A stretch of 64,000 nt of DNA, taken from assembly GCA_011009095.1 (NCBI GenBank), contig VTPC01008682.1:32252-96251 (forward strand). Direction: 5' to 3'. Position 1 is the first letter of the stretch; the number at the start of each line of letters is the position of its first letter. Source of the stretch: Ignelater luminosus. Taxonomy: Eukaryota > Arthropoda > Insecta > Coleoptera > Elateridae. Shown piece after piece: positions 34,748 through 47,339 of this stretch. Below the pieces are notes generated by a model. It made no database searches. It worked only from the letters and a program-made list of their open reading frames with translations, and was not told where the DNA came from. The translations under genes and the position numbers were made by a program.

Positions 34748-37700
34748 GTGTGCACTTTTTAAGTAGACACCAAATAGACTGAAAATTTGGGAAGACAGCA
34801 CATCTTTTGCCTAGTGTTCACGTTTTTCTTGTACTATTGTTTCAAACCATAAATTCCTTTGGGATCTATTTGTCTTCCAACTTTGTTTGGTATCTGTTTT
34901 CCTTTTTCTCATTGTGTCTTACATTCTTTACTGAATATGGTCTTTTTTTCTCACTTAAACCGTAAAAAGTTGTTCGAGATCCTTCCTTTTGAAACCTGGT
35001 CTATTGCAGTCTACGTAGTATTATTTGTTTGTTAGTTTTTCTGGTGGGCAACGTCTGCAAAAAATCATGACAATTGTCCTGGAATACAGCAACTTGGTCA
35101 AACCTAATTCAAATAATATCTATCGATGCAACTGCCAATTGATGAGCATTCCAAATTTATCAATTAGACCAGTAACATGAATTGCATTTGACAATTCTCC
35201 AAATACGTTTTTCTGTTGCTAATTAATTTGAACAGACTTTTATAGATGATTTAGCTTGTATTTTGCCAAGAATTACTTTGCAAGAGCTTTCAAAGGTAAC
35301 CACATTCCGTTACTCCGAATCTATACTACACCTACGTGTTGTTTGACAAAAGGGAATTGTTTGCTAAATGTATCGCAATAATTCTGAAACAGTTTAATGC
35401 TTAAGAAAGAAAGAAACAAGCTCTTTCACTATAAGGTCGCGATAATTTGTACATAAAGTAATTTCTCTTAAAGGTAAGTTTATTCAGTAAACAATAATTC
35501 ACAAGTGATTTTCGTATTTTGTTAAATATTGTTATTTAAAGTTATTATTGGTTACTGGCTGCTCGTCTGGAGTGGGAACCACCGCAACCCAGATGATGCG
35601 TTCCATTAAAGCTGTGATTTTTTTAGCAATTATGTCAGCCGTAAGGTAGTAAACACAGCCTAATACGAGATCCAAATCACTAATTACTATTTACAGACAT
35701 TTATAGGCCCTTTTGGAAAAACTTAGAGTTTTTGTTTCCACAACTAGCAGTGAAAGTGGATACACGAGAAGAACGTATTCGGATTATGATTAGGAAGAAG
35801 CGATATCAGGAGTCATACTCAGCTTGTAGAGCTCAAGAAAGAATGATGAAGTCCAACCTTTTCATTTCGGTTGACACAGTCGCACAGTAAATGTTACACT
35901 TAGGTATAGTCTGGTTTTTTGAAAAAAAAAATGAAAACATCAAATTCCATTAAGAATTCTAATATTTATTGCAAGAAAAGGTTACCTTTCTTTGTTGAAT
36001 AACTTTTCGTTTTTTTCCCAGATCTTTGTTAAAAGTTATCTTGCATTCTAATAAACATTAGAGTTTAGATATTATAGCATTTAAAATTTTCTTTTGCATT
36101 GATGTAGCTTTTCAACGCTTGTTAAATATGATTGCCTTTTTCGATTACATGGTTATTTTATCGAATGTATTTTGTCGAGCGTTGCCGAAGACTTTCGCGG
36201 ACGTCTTTCAAGATTAACATTTGCCAAGTTTGCAGTATCTTTGTGTTATAAACATAGGCATGATAAGCTCTAAATGACGCCAAGATGAAACTTTTTTCTT
36301 ATCAGTTTCTAGATTTCTAACATCAATAAGCTATTAATAGAAAAACTCCATAGCTGATAATATAAATTTTGCTTTTTAGCCTTCTTAAAATTTAAATTTT
36401 AAAAATGCCTTTGTAGAACTGCGCATCTGACAAATTTGGTTTAGCTTTGACGAATTCTAGATTTTGAAAAAAAAAAAATATCTTTGAGGTACCGACTTAA
36501 AAACTTACATATATGATCTGTTTATCAAGATAAATAAAATTTACAATTAAAATTCTTAATTTTTTAAATGGCATGGAATATTTCTTATCTTCAACAATCA
36601 AGAAATAGAGAACGTGCCAATCTAACTGCAAGTTCTATCTTAAAATGAAATCAAATTTATCTAATATTAAAGATTTGAAGTTAACTGTTTTTCAGATCGA
36701 TTTAATATTATGTCATACACGTGTTCGATAAAATGTCTTTGAATGTTTTAAACATTAAGAAATACACGGAGATTTGCTACCCGTTTCAGAATGTATTTTA
36801 CATTTTAAAACAATTTAAACATTCTCAGCCTAATAATATTTTCAAGTTGTCACTACTTTATTACAAGGTACATTAAAAAGAACAAGAAAAGAAATTAAAA
36901 TATATTAAAGTATATTAGACATATCATACATTTTATAGCCTCTTATATAGAAAGTCCACTTCAGAAGCTTGTAACTATTTTAAGACAATATGTGGTCTGT
37001 CTCGTGCAGGGATATTAAAAGGACATCCCAGGGGCGAACATTTAAAATTTCTATATTTAATTATGAGATAAAATCAGTAGGTGACCTAAACGTCTCCGAA
37101 GTCATATTTTTTTCTTGTAATCGACACTGCTGTTAAATGTTAAAATGAATAAGTGAAGAAGAGGTGTAGAGAGTGAGATGTTGCTTATTAGCGATGACAA
37201 AATTCTTATCGTAGCAATAAGTTTTGATGATTAGGAAAAATTTAAAATTTAAGAAAATATAAAACTTAATTTGTTAAAAGACAGTGTCTTATCCATATGT
37301 TGCGTTATTTTGTAAAAAAAATGCAGTACAATACAATTGTGGTACAGTACAATGTAAAATAAAAGTATCTGATTATGATCCAGAAACATAAGGGGATAGT
37401 TCACACTGAAAATTCTAGATTTGAATAGCAAGGAGTTATAAAGAAATAAATGTTAAAACTATATAGATTCAAAGAAGATGCTTGTTAATCTTTCAGATAA
37501 AATACTTTTGATAGGTAGGTATTTAGTAGTTAAGATAGATATTCCTACCTTGATTGCAATTTTATTGGCATCTGTTGTATCAAGATGATTACAAAGTAAA
37601 AATGGACAGGACGTATCCTGTTTATCTAAGTGATTTCAAAGTAAAAGTAACATATTACTAAAGAGGTCCTAAATAGGCAACTTTGTTTTTGAAAAAAACT

Positions 37701-38890
37701 GCAGTGGCGCAGGTAGAAAACTGAAATTATAAAACATTACTATTGCAGGAGCAAAACGATCCTTTTCCCAAAAACGTCTTTCAACGGCAGCAAAGGTTTG
37801 GTGGTTTGATACGTGACAGGGTTGGAAACCTTGGACTGTACTGTCTAACACATTGTCTTGACAATATCCAAATATTAATAACATCTGTCAGTTCTAAGTT
37901 AGTGTATTCTACGGCCATAGTAAATATAGAAAATGAACTAAATTCAATACAAAATTAAGGCACACGTTTTAAGCAGTACTGTCAACCAAAGACAAGTACT
38001 ACAGTTTAATAACATCATAAAAGTGAAACCCTGCCTCATGTAGTACTTAAATTTACCAGAAAAAGAAAATTTCTGAAAGAATGTGGTCGCTCAATAACGA
38101 TTAAACACGCTAGTTTTGATACATACAATTTACAATATTAATTGTTTTCAACACCACTAAACTTTAAATTTCATCCCGGAGGGCAAATTAAATTTTTTTC
38201 TGCGTAAAGTACTGCAGTTATTAAAATCTAACAAGAGACACAAAATGCCCGAAATAAGAATGTCCATCTCTGGAAATGTTTCAGAAGTATTGACCAAACC
38301 GTTAAAAAAATCTGAGCTTCTTCGTACGTGGATAATCGACTTTTGACCACTTACGAAACATCCACAGGCAAAAAACTGATATCAACAAATCCCCTTTACC
38401 AGTACTCATTCGAATCCCAAATTTAATTCTAACCGCTAAAAGCACTCTTTTCTTATTTAAAAAAATGGAAATATTTTTAAGATCTTTGCTGTCCGGTAGT
38501 ACCTTAATGGAGCAGTTTTGGATAGAGGTATGTTTGGTTAAATTGTCCTGTTTTGGTCCAAGGAATATATGCTATGGAGTTGTACAGACCTTTTAGGTCT
38601 CTCTGTATATTATTCCTCATTTTATGCGTACTTGTCGACCCTTAGTAGCCGTGGAGATAGATGCTGTCCCCACGTACATTATAGCCATGCCGGACAGCGT
38701 CTATGCGATAAATTAATGCAAAGGCTGTATAGAGGGTTACGGTATGGTTTAGACAATTATACAGTGTACTTGGTTTCGGTGTCCGCCCCTTCACTCTTTG
38801 GCAAGGTGCCACTTATATCAAGAAATAAAACTGCTAATACATTATAAAAATATTCTAAATTTATATCATTTAAAGGCATTTTTTATAAAC
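34748..38890. other. AT-rich non-coding stretch
   Basis: No transposon core was recognised. A GC-richer patch at 38570-38830 has an open frame of no known type. A possible tiny two-exon gene is listed separately at 35593-35793. Confidence 0.4.
35593..35793 (+). CDS. Speculative small secreted peptide gene (two exons)
   Basis: The first 16 codons (35593-35640) read MMRSIKAVIFLAIMSA, a plausible signal peptide core with an A-X-A type end, and run directly into a GTAAGG donor. A 66-base intron ending TTTATAG (35641-35706) would join to ALLEKLRVFVSTTSS and end at TAG 35791-35793, for 44 residues with a dibasic RR site. No homologue is known to me. Chance matches of this size are common in 64 kb. 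Confidence 0.15.
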
Positions 38891-38894
38891 GTAA

Positions 38895-40690
38895 ACTAAC
38901 TTTATTTTAACTTACAAGAATACACAGTAAAAGACAAGTTAAACAGAAGTATTTTGAACAACCTTTATAAAGAAATCTCTTCTTGGCTGTCCTGTTTTTA
39001 GCAATATTTCTACCAAAAACTTCGGAAATTTTTTTATAGCATAACTTGCATGATCTTCTTTGTTCTTGCTCCAATAATTTACGTTCTAAGTCGTTATTTG
39101 ACTAGTTGGAAGTTCTTAAGGTTTCAGTTTGTACTAGTCCTAAAAACATAATAACTTGGGGTACCTAAAGTATTTAATTCTTAATAACACACCTTTTATA
39201 ATTTCTTCACGAAATTTAGTAATAACCATTTTCTCATTAGTAACATGTTAATGTAACCAAATAAGCATTGACAATAGCAGCTCCAACCACCAGTTCAATG
39301 GCAAATTTCCAGTATCAAATTACAAGACTTCATTTGATCTGAAATTATGAAAGAATAGTTTTACAACTTAGAAATTGAAAACAACGATCAAAGTATACCA
39401 ACCAAAAATATCTATACAAGATTTATGCTTCTCATACTCATTGTTTTCGGTTTTAGAATATTTTCCAATCTTTTATGAATTGCTGTCATAGTTATTACGT
39501 GGTTTGTATTCAATATGAGGATATCTCTTTTGTCTCTTCATTTTTCCACATAAATTCCAATATTGCTTTCTTTAGCAGAAAATTCTTCTTTTTCCAGTTT
39601 GTGTTTTATGACATCTGTTGGATTACGTTTTCTGTTAAGGCGTAATGTACCCAAACGGTATGTTTTTTTCCCCAACAATTTTTGAGCTATCTCTGTGCTT
39701 GTTTAATAATTGTCAACTACTATAGTACGATCCTAGTTTAACAGATCTTCTGTCAAACCCATAACAATTTTGATTGTACAATTTGCTCCTAGGTCGTATC
39801 CTTTTTTTAACCGCAATAAACCCTTAAATCATACAAATAACATCCAGAAAAACACAGCTCACATACATAATTTAATGCCAAACTTACGGCGTTTGTTGCC
39901 GATACATTGTTTATATTTTAGGTACAAGAATTTCGTCGATACAGATATAAACTCCCCAGAAATCATTGGATTCTGGAAAAATTGCTTTTGAAGGTTCAGT
40001 AAAAGAGAAATTTTATAGTTTTTCACCATCTATGGGAGTTTAATTATTGGGAAAATGCTAAGTTTTAGTAATATTTGAAACCCTTTTGTAGATAACACGC
40101 TGTTGAGAGCATTTCTGTATATACTGTTTCTAGACCAATAAGATGAAGTCGATGGAAGCTACATCAATCCCATCTACATTAGGTCACCAATGAATTTCTC
40201 CATCTCAACTTGATCTGTATCTTTCACTCTTTTATCCGAGATTTAAGTGTTGAGTTTTTACTTTTCTCTTAATGAGCATGCAAATTAGTTTTATTTACAA
40301 ATAATTCAGATATTTCATCTGTACTAAGCGAATTTGCGAATTTGTATTGGTTTCCTGATTTATGTCATCTTTATTACTCACATCTTCATACGTAGTTGCT
40401 ATTCTGTGCAATTACTTGCTCAATAGTTTCATCAATGTTATTTGACAAAGAGGAAGTGGAAGGCTATAGCTTCTGAACGGGTTGCTCTGCTGAGTTGGTT
40501 GAGCCGTCAAACTTTTTTTAACTGAGTATGGTTTGTTGCTACTTAATATTCTAGTATGTTTTTTTGGTGTAACTGGAATCATGCAAAGGTTCGTAGTCGC
40601 TAGCTCCTGGTAAAAAATCTGACTCAGTCGCAGACATAATCTCATTCCACAGTTGCAAAAGTCTTTCTCGTTTTTTTTCATAACTCATGT
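38895..40690 (-). pseudogene. piggyBac-like transposase, heavily decayed
   Basis: The minus strand shows the family in order despite many stops and shifts. The start is MSYEKKRERLLQLWNEIM (ATG 40688-40686) with an acidic N-terminus that stops at TAG after 44 codons. Then IDVASIDFI-RNSIY-like sequence near 40150; DFWGVYI near 39960; GYDLGANCTIKIVMGLTEDL and RTIVVDNY near 39800-39710; LLGKKTYRLGTLRLNRKRNP near 39690-39630; ELVVGAAIVNAYLVTL near 39290-39240. The cysteine-rich C-terminus has CKLCYKKISEVFGRN and CLTC, ending near 38900. piggyBac enzymes target TTAA, but no terminal repeats with TTAA were found. Confidence 0.8.
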
Positions 40691-41133
40691 TTTATATAAT
40701 TAGGTTTTTACAACTTTATAACAACACACTGAACAACAACACTATAACTGTCATGTAAGGACTTGCTATTGGAATTTGTAACGTTAGGTATTTTATTTAG
40801 GCACTTCTTAACCTACCCATGCAAGTTTGACACGCGAATATACTAATTGCATACGGAAAACTAACCGTTATTACCGGACAGCATTTATCCTCCACGACCC
40901 CTGTGAAAATCTTGAGTTATTGTGGCCATTGGGGACAGATGTGATCCGACGAAAAAGATCGGAATTTCAGCTTCACAAAAATCAAAAATATAAAAATGTT
41001 TACTCAAATCATTATAAAAGTAAAAAAGGTATAATCTGTAAAAAATATGTTGTGGCCACCATGGATTTGGTTTAACTTATAATAGCTGCAGCCTACGTGT
41101 TGAAATTCTCAGGAAAATTGCACGAAAGCTTTA

Positions 41134-41273
41134 GGGCCGGTTGCAGAACAGTTGTCATATTTGGTTTTGCACTTAACCAGTCAGATTATTGTAATTTACG
41201 AATTTAACAAATGAGATCGGCTAATTTCAAATAAAATCTGACAGCAGATTTGTTTTGTTTATGCAACTGGCCC
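41134..41273. mobile_element. MITE, 140 bp, PIF/Harbinger-like
   Basis: It starts GGGCCGGTTGCAGAAC and ends with the near-complement GTTTATGCAACTGGCCC. A TTA trinucleotide lies directly outside each end (41131-41133 and 41274-41276), the target duplication expected for PIF/Harbinger elements. It is too short to code for protein. Confidence 0.75.
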
Positions 41274-41276
41274 TTA

Positions 41277-42870
41277 TTGCTTCATACAAGTCGTTACCTC
41301 AATATTAAAGGTGTATGTACTTGTAATGTTGAGGAAAGCGACTCCAAACTAAAAGTTTATAGCACATATCTTGTATAATATTGTTATTGCAAAAAAAACC
41401 CAATTCTTTCAAAATTTGAACATACACCGTGGCAATATAAGGTTTAGTATTGGTGTAGTGTTTAGCACCATCCATACAAAAACTCCAGAAATACTGTAAA
41501 TGGGTTTTAATGAGAAATATCTCTGACTCACATATAGCACAAAAAATAAAAAATAAGTCTATTTTCATTAATATTTATAGCTCCTTAAATGCAGGTAAGG
41601 TGTCCTGGATTTTGTATTTACCAAGATGGCCTTGAAACAGTATTAAATATTAATATTTTTATAAGACATGTTGTTGGATGACATAGCATTAATTCCATAA
41701 CTAAGCTAAACAATATCCAAAAGTTTTTTTACTATATGCGATCCACTCATCGGTTAATGAAGTAACAAAATAACCAATAACTGTATAAAACTTCTTCGCG
41801 TACACAGACAGCTGAAAGATTAAACTAATCAAGTGTAATTTGTAATTTCAATTAGATATTAAATTCTAAGTACATGATTAAAAACTACTAAATCTACTTT
41901 ATGATTGCAAAGAAGGTCGCAATCGACTATACGGTTCGACCTGATATCGACGGCCAGCGCGGGACTTCAGCTGAGGCTGCTGCTGGTCAATCGTGCAACG
42001 GTGCGTAACAATTGGCCAAAAAAAAAGTTTACTGAAAATTTCTAGCTCATCAGTAATTGATGAATATGCGTTACCACTAATTCTTAAACATGATTTGATA
42101 AGATCTGACTAATATTGATCAATTTTGCGTTTTCGTAATTTTAATTTGTTGGATTCTCTTGCACACAAAACGTAAACAGGTGTCGTTAAGTTGCTAATTT
42201 ATCTACCTGATAATTTTCAGATTATTTCTATTGAATAAGCTTGCGTATTATGGGTGATTTGAATATTCTCCTACCTAGCCATTTGAAAAAATCTCATTTA
42301 ACCACGCTCTCACTTCTACAGTCCAGAGGGTAAATGTGCCATATTGTTGCAAAAACATATTGGCTCTTACAGTGGACGATTGTCTAAATAATCCGATAAA
42401 AATCTTTGAAGCATTTCTAAATATATTTCTGAATTTAAAGTTTATCTATCTATCAGATTATTTCATATTCCACACCAGATGTTTGTTTTAAAAAAATATT
42501 GACCTCGACATTCAATTATTCTAAAGTGTGAATTTGCAACTGCTCACCATCAACAATTTTGTGAAGTGACAGTAACGTTGGGTTTAAGAGTTGAGTCATC
42601 ATAATGAAGAGCTTTTTTAAAAAGTATCTATCTTCCACTGCTTTGCCTTATAACCAAACGGAAAAGTTCAAAAGTGCACCTGAGTCTCTTTCTTTAAGAG
42701 CGTGGATAAATCTATATTTGTATGACTTGAAGACTGTTTTGATCGAGGGATCAGAAACGCTCAACAATTTCCTACCTTTATGATAATGGCATTATTGGAT
42801 TCTCCACAACGGACAAGTAGTAGTTTCAACATAAAACAGTAGGGAAGAATAATATTAGCATTTTATTCAA
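41277..42870. other. Non-coding stretch
   Basis: AT-rich. One minus-strand frame at 41305-41568 has no recognisable content. Confidence 0.4.
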
Positions 42871-42879
42871 GGAATAAAA

Positions 42880-43640
42880 AATAAATCAACTGGTCTGGAG
42901 TGGCTGAAAGGTTTTCTAAAGAAACATCCTACACTAAGCATACATCAGCCGGGAGATTGCAGCCCTTCCCAGTTAACTTCTTTCAATTCATGTAATGGAA
43001 GAATTTTTTCGGTAAGCTTCAGTGAGTTATAGTAAGACATGACAGCTTTGCAAAATGGATCCCAGATTTAAATTTCAACGAGATAAGAACAACAACCATA
43101 ACAGAAACCAAAGAAGACTATTGTTTCTAGGAAAATTAAGCAAGTCAGTTAAGCAACAAGCGGTTTATAGTACTGCCTGAAATACGCTGGTAGCTGCTTG
43201 GCTTAGATGTCTTAATCGTCTAGTAGATGGATTAACAACAATGTTATGGAGCATTTCATCAAGGAGATTAATTGCTCTAGAGAAAACCCAACTTTGTTGT
43301 TATACGATAATCACCAAAGCCATCTATTTGGCCTCTCTACTAGTAGCAATAAAATACAACCCCTTGACGTTTAAAAATCCTTTTTATTTAAGACACACTA
43401 TAAAAGAGCAGTAGATTCCTAGTTCTTATAAGGTGCTGGGGCGCAGATCTATGAACTCAAATCAAAAATTCAGCATTTGTTCTCTTTTGATAGGTTCTAG
43501 TAGGAGTGCTCTCTGTGCCAAACGAACTGGATGGTTCTCACATGAGTCTCAGATCACTCTGGCGTAGAAGGTAGCAACAAGGCTGATGCCCTGACCGGAA
43601 AGAGGTGATACTGAATCCCTTCTCTGGATTGGAATCGGAT
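42880..43640 (+). pseudogene. pogo/Tigger-like transposase, decayed
   Basis: Near 42885 the frame reads TGLEWLKGFLKKHPTLSIHQ, the typical segment between the DNA-binding and catalytic domains. A damaged 'YNMDETALT'-like stretch (YSKTxxMTALQNG region) lies near 43030-43070. From 43246 comes MEHFIKEINCSRENPTLLLY, then DNHQSHLFGL with the second Asp, and a few codons later IQPLDV with the third. The spacer between these two Asp positions is about 19 residues, while pogo relatives have about 30 or more, so an internal deletion is likely. Stops and shifts are frequent. Confidence 0.65.
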
Positions 43641-43701
43641 CTTGATATTTCATTAAGTTGTGCTAACAGATTGATTAGGCCAATATGATAAACCGCATAC
43701 A

Positions 43702-43735
43702 AATTGAAGGGGCCAATGCAAGAAGTGGACATGTC
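43702..43735. repeat. Left inverted repeat of the 43.7-kb transposon
   Basis: A 34-base stretch matching the reverse complement of 46109-46142 exactly. The outer AATT is read as target duplication, leaving a 30-bp terminal repeat that starts GAAGGGGCCAATGCAAGAAG. Confidence 0.9.
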
Positions 43736-44198
43736 GACAATTTACAATTTTACAGGAAACGGAAAAAAACGTTTGCAGCTTAAATACTGTAGTTTAACAA
43801 GTTTTTGATTTATAGTAGCTATTTTGACTAGTATGTGGATATTTCAGTGTGTATGGTTAGTCGTTATATATTTCTTTACGGCTGCAAAAAAAATAAAATC
43901 TGTTAGAGATGTCCACTTCTTGCACAGTAAATTAAGATTTGATTTTTGAAATATATTTATTTCTTGAAAACCTAAACTTTTATATGTAAGAACAGTGATT
44001 CAATCTATATTATTATTAAATATCAATTTAGTAGTGGTTTTCTTCATATTCTCAGCACGACGAATGATTTTCTGTATTAGCAAATTCTCTATGATAATTT
44101 TTTATATCTTCATAAAACCATTCATCAGCTACTGGCACATAGTAAGATGCTAACGTCATTACATGCTCAAACTTTTTTGTTTCAATTTCCTTCTTTCA

Positions 44199-45822
44199 TT
44201 ATACAAAAGAGTGGTATGGTGGCATGGTGACAGATATGTTTTTATTTTTTATATCAAATTCTTCATACACCTGTAGTGATACTGACACACTACATAAAAT
44301 GTTTGGCATTTTGGTAATGTCATAACGAAAGATTCTGTATTTGGATATTGTAAACTTTGCATTTTTTCGGCTTGGAGTTTTTTTGAACATTGGTAAAAAG
44401 TGGTCTTTAAAATTCNNNNNNNNNNNNNNNNNNNNNNNNNNNNNNNNNNNNNNNNNNNNNNNNNNNNNNNNNNNNNNNNNNNNNNNNNNNNNNNNNNNNN
44501 NNNNNNNNNNNNNNNNNNNNNNNNNNNNNNNNNNNNNNNNNNNNNNNNNNNNNNNNNNNNNNNNNNNNNNNNNNNNNNNNNNNNNNNNNNNNNNNNNNNN
44601 NNNNNNNNNNNNNNNNNNNNNNNNNNNNNNNNNNNNNNNNNNNNNNNNNNNNNNNNNNNNNNNNNNNNNNNNNNNNNNNNNNNNNNNNNNNNNNNNNNNN
44701 NNNNNNNNNNNNNNNNNNNNNNNNNNNNNNNNNNNNNNNNNNNNNNNNNNNNNNNNNNNNNNNNNNNNNNNNNNNNNNNNNNNNNNNNNNNNNNNNNNNN
44801 NNNNNNNNNNNNNNNTCTGACATGAATCTGACTTAGGCTTTCCAAATGAAATATTAAAATTTTCTGTAAAATATTTTCGAAAGAATTCGTATTTTATTAC
44901 AGGTTTAAAGTTTTCATTGTCCCTATTCTCCTGTAATATTCTATATTGATCGGGCTCATACTTTTCTAAGTACAAAGCATGGATTTTAGAAACATTTAGC
45001 AATGGTGATAGATAATACTTTTGTAAATTATCAGTTCTACTGTAGTGTGATTTATATTTAGGAAAGCTCATTATATGAGCATTTAACTGAGCTAATATGT
45101 CAGGAGTAACTTGATTTGGCCTATTGTTATGTTTTCCACGCCGGTCTATTGGAGGAGTCACATTGAGTTTCATGTGGTCGATTATTCTGTTGATCCTACC
45201 TTTTTTTATTCCGTGTATAGCAAGCAGTGCATTTTTACATACAGGAACTTTAGTAGCATTTTCTTTAACCTAAAACAGATAAAATGTGAGTACCATACCA
45301 CTCCTTCTTTGACATTCACAAATGTGTGCGCTATAACCAGAATAAATTTAAGTAGGTATCAAAATATCCACTTACAGAAAATGTACAATAAACACTTTTT
45401 GGTTTGTTATTTTCATCGCTGCGTTTTCTGTGCTGTGCAACTTGTTTTATGGCAATGTTTCCAGATAAATATGCATCCTGCAAGTCCTTGCTTGGTAGTT
45501 TATAAAATGCTTTAAATATTGCCACTCTGGTATCAGCTGTAACTCTGTCAAAACATTTCATTTTGCAGTTACATGCATTTCCTAGTTGTTTTTCTAGTAC
45601 TACTTGTTTCAAAGTATTAACATATTCTTTGCCAGCAGTTTTGCGTTCCTTCCTCACATTTCTTTGACACTGCTTTTCTTTCCTCAACCGTTTCTTCCCT
45701 TGATCGTCCCTTAAAGTGAGGTTAGGTTCCTCAGTTTCACTATCGTCTGATGGTATATATTCAGGGTCTGTTTGAGAATCACTGCTAGCATAAGGATCCT
45801 CTGATTCTGATGAAGAACTCAT
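44199..45822 (-). CDS. Transposase of an uncharacterised animal family (Sola-like?), two exons, catalytic core in a gap
   Basis: Exon 1 runs 45822-45376: MSSSSESEDPYASSDSQTD, an acidic N-terminus, then a basic stretch and a cysteine region (CNCKMKCFDRV). A 106-bp intron (45375-45270; GTAAGTGG ... CTGTTTTAG) joins TFS to VKENATKVPVCKNALL in frame. Exon 2 runs to TAA at 44201-44199. Its visible part has RRGKHNNRPNQV, then FPKYKSHYSR and YEFFRKYFTENFNISF, all found in the same order in the 60-62 kb relative. Residues over the catalytic site fall in 44416-44815 (N). The end contains KYRIFRYD. Both visible parts are open, so the gene may be intact; about 505 residues if the gap size is right. Confidence 0.7.
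44416..44815. other. Assembly gap (400 N)
   Basis: Run of N inside the transposase gene; a round 400 suggests an estimated size. Confidence 0.99.
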
Positions 45823-46108
45823 TGTGCACTATTTAATACCACAATAAATAGGTTAACAATAACACTACACTTCACATAAACACACTGTTGTAGTCACGTA
45901 CACAGTACACAACTACCCACAATACTTTGCAAGAACTGGACATGACCAGTTCATGTCCACTTCTTGCACAGTACTTAGTAGGTAGACAACCAACATCGCA
46001 CTCGTATATGATCTATGTTAGCGGCAGAAGTCTAGTTCTTGCTCAGAACGATGCAGTAACGGTTCAAGAACATGTCCAAACAAATAACTCATTTCCGATA
46101 AAAAAATG

Positions 46109-46142
46109 GACATGTCCACTTCTTGCATTGGCCCCTTCAATT
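46109..46142. repeat. Right inverted repeat of the 43.7-kb transposon
   Basis: Exact reverse complement of 43702-43735, including the AATT read as target duplication. Confidence 0.9.
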
Positions 46143-47330
46143 AGACTTCTGTTAAAAGAGTTTAGCCTTATAAGTGCAGCCATTAGCTTTCTTACTGGCT
46201 GTCCATCTCAACAAACACGTCTGCACTATCGGATTTTGGAAAGATAGTCATTCCAAGTATTGCAAGAATAAAAATAACGTTTGTATGATCACAAGATAAT
46301 TTGAAGACTCCTCCAGTTTTTACAAACAAAACTCTAGAAAAGTTTTTTTTGCTGTAGTTTAATTTGTGTATATTGACATGAATCTTTACAATGAAGTGAG
46401 AACATCAAAATGGTAACTCATTTTATTTGAAGAATCTTACGATGCCGGCGCCGCATCGTTGAGTTAATTAATGATTTATTATAAGCATAATACTAATATG
46501 GCAAATGATGAATTATCTTAATTAGCAATTATAACAATTTTTAATTTACTCCCCCCTAGAAACGATCTAACAGAAGGTTTGTACTGCAATTTGCAAAATT
46601 TCATTCTAAGCGTTTAATTAAACTGTCATGTTAGGCTTTTTTAACTTTAATTTTAATAAGAAATATTAAATTTTTCCAAGATGAATGTCATTACTTTTTT
46701 AATTAGGAGAGATACTAGCAAAAAAATTTCCCCATTTTTTTTAAAATGATAAGGCACAGACAAAGAATCTCAACAATAGTGATTTAGCTAAAACCGTTTC
46801 TTTTGATAAAAGAGAGCTAATTACATATTTCTCAATAGTCACAACACTGGCAAAGCTTTGCACATTTTAAAAATCCTTTTTAATCGGCAGATGCGTCCAA
46901 AGAAAAGATAAGAACCCGTTATAACATTTCATAAATGAATTCCGTGCCATTGTTATAAAAATATTGAACACGAAGCGTGATCTTATGTTTTAGTATACCG
47001 ACAAAGGATGAAAGGAAAAGTTTTTACAAGAATTACACCGAATTTGACATATGTTACCTCAATCACTACCCTTTCAATGCGCTTTAATTGAAATATTTCT
47101 CGTGAATTTATTGCTATTGATATTGTTCTTAATGGCTCCATCTAATTCATTATAGTTAATAATAATGGACAGGAATCTCGCTTGGAATCATCCTTACCAA
47201 TTTATATTTCCTTTTTTAATATAAATAAAAATATGAAAGAAATATTTAACTATTAATTATATATTTTTTTGTAGTATAATGATAGTAAGTTAAGAACGTG
47301 TTTTAAATTTTTTTTCGGTTGTTAGATTAT
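46143..47330. other. AT-rich non-coding stretch
   Basis: Nothing recognised. Confidence 0.4.
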
Positions 47331-47339
47331 TTGCATTTT

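Larger units (their letters stand above)
43706..46138 (-). mobile_element. DNA transposon with 30-bp TIRs and AATT duplication (Sola-like?)
   Basis: The 2433-bp element (length includes a 400-N gap) is bounded by perfect 30-bp inverted repeats. AATT occurs in direct orientation just outside both ends (43702-43705 and 46139-46142). It carries one two-exon gene on the minus strand. The motif CATGTCCACTTCTTGCA of the repeat recurs inside the ends at about 43909-43925, 45952-45968 and, inverted with one change, at 45928-45944: likely transposase binding sites. The Sola superfamily makes 4-bp duplications, which fits, but the assignment rests on memory of the protein family and is not certain. Confidence 0.85.

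Noticed and set aside
44249-44845. Additional open frames through the second N gap
   Set aside because: They are N-filled artefacts; only the minus frame continuous with flanking exon sequence was kept.
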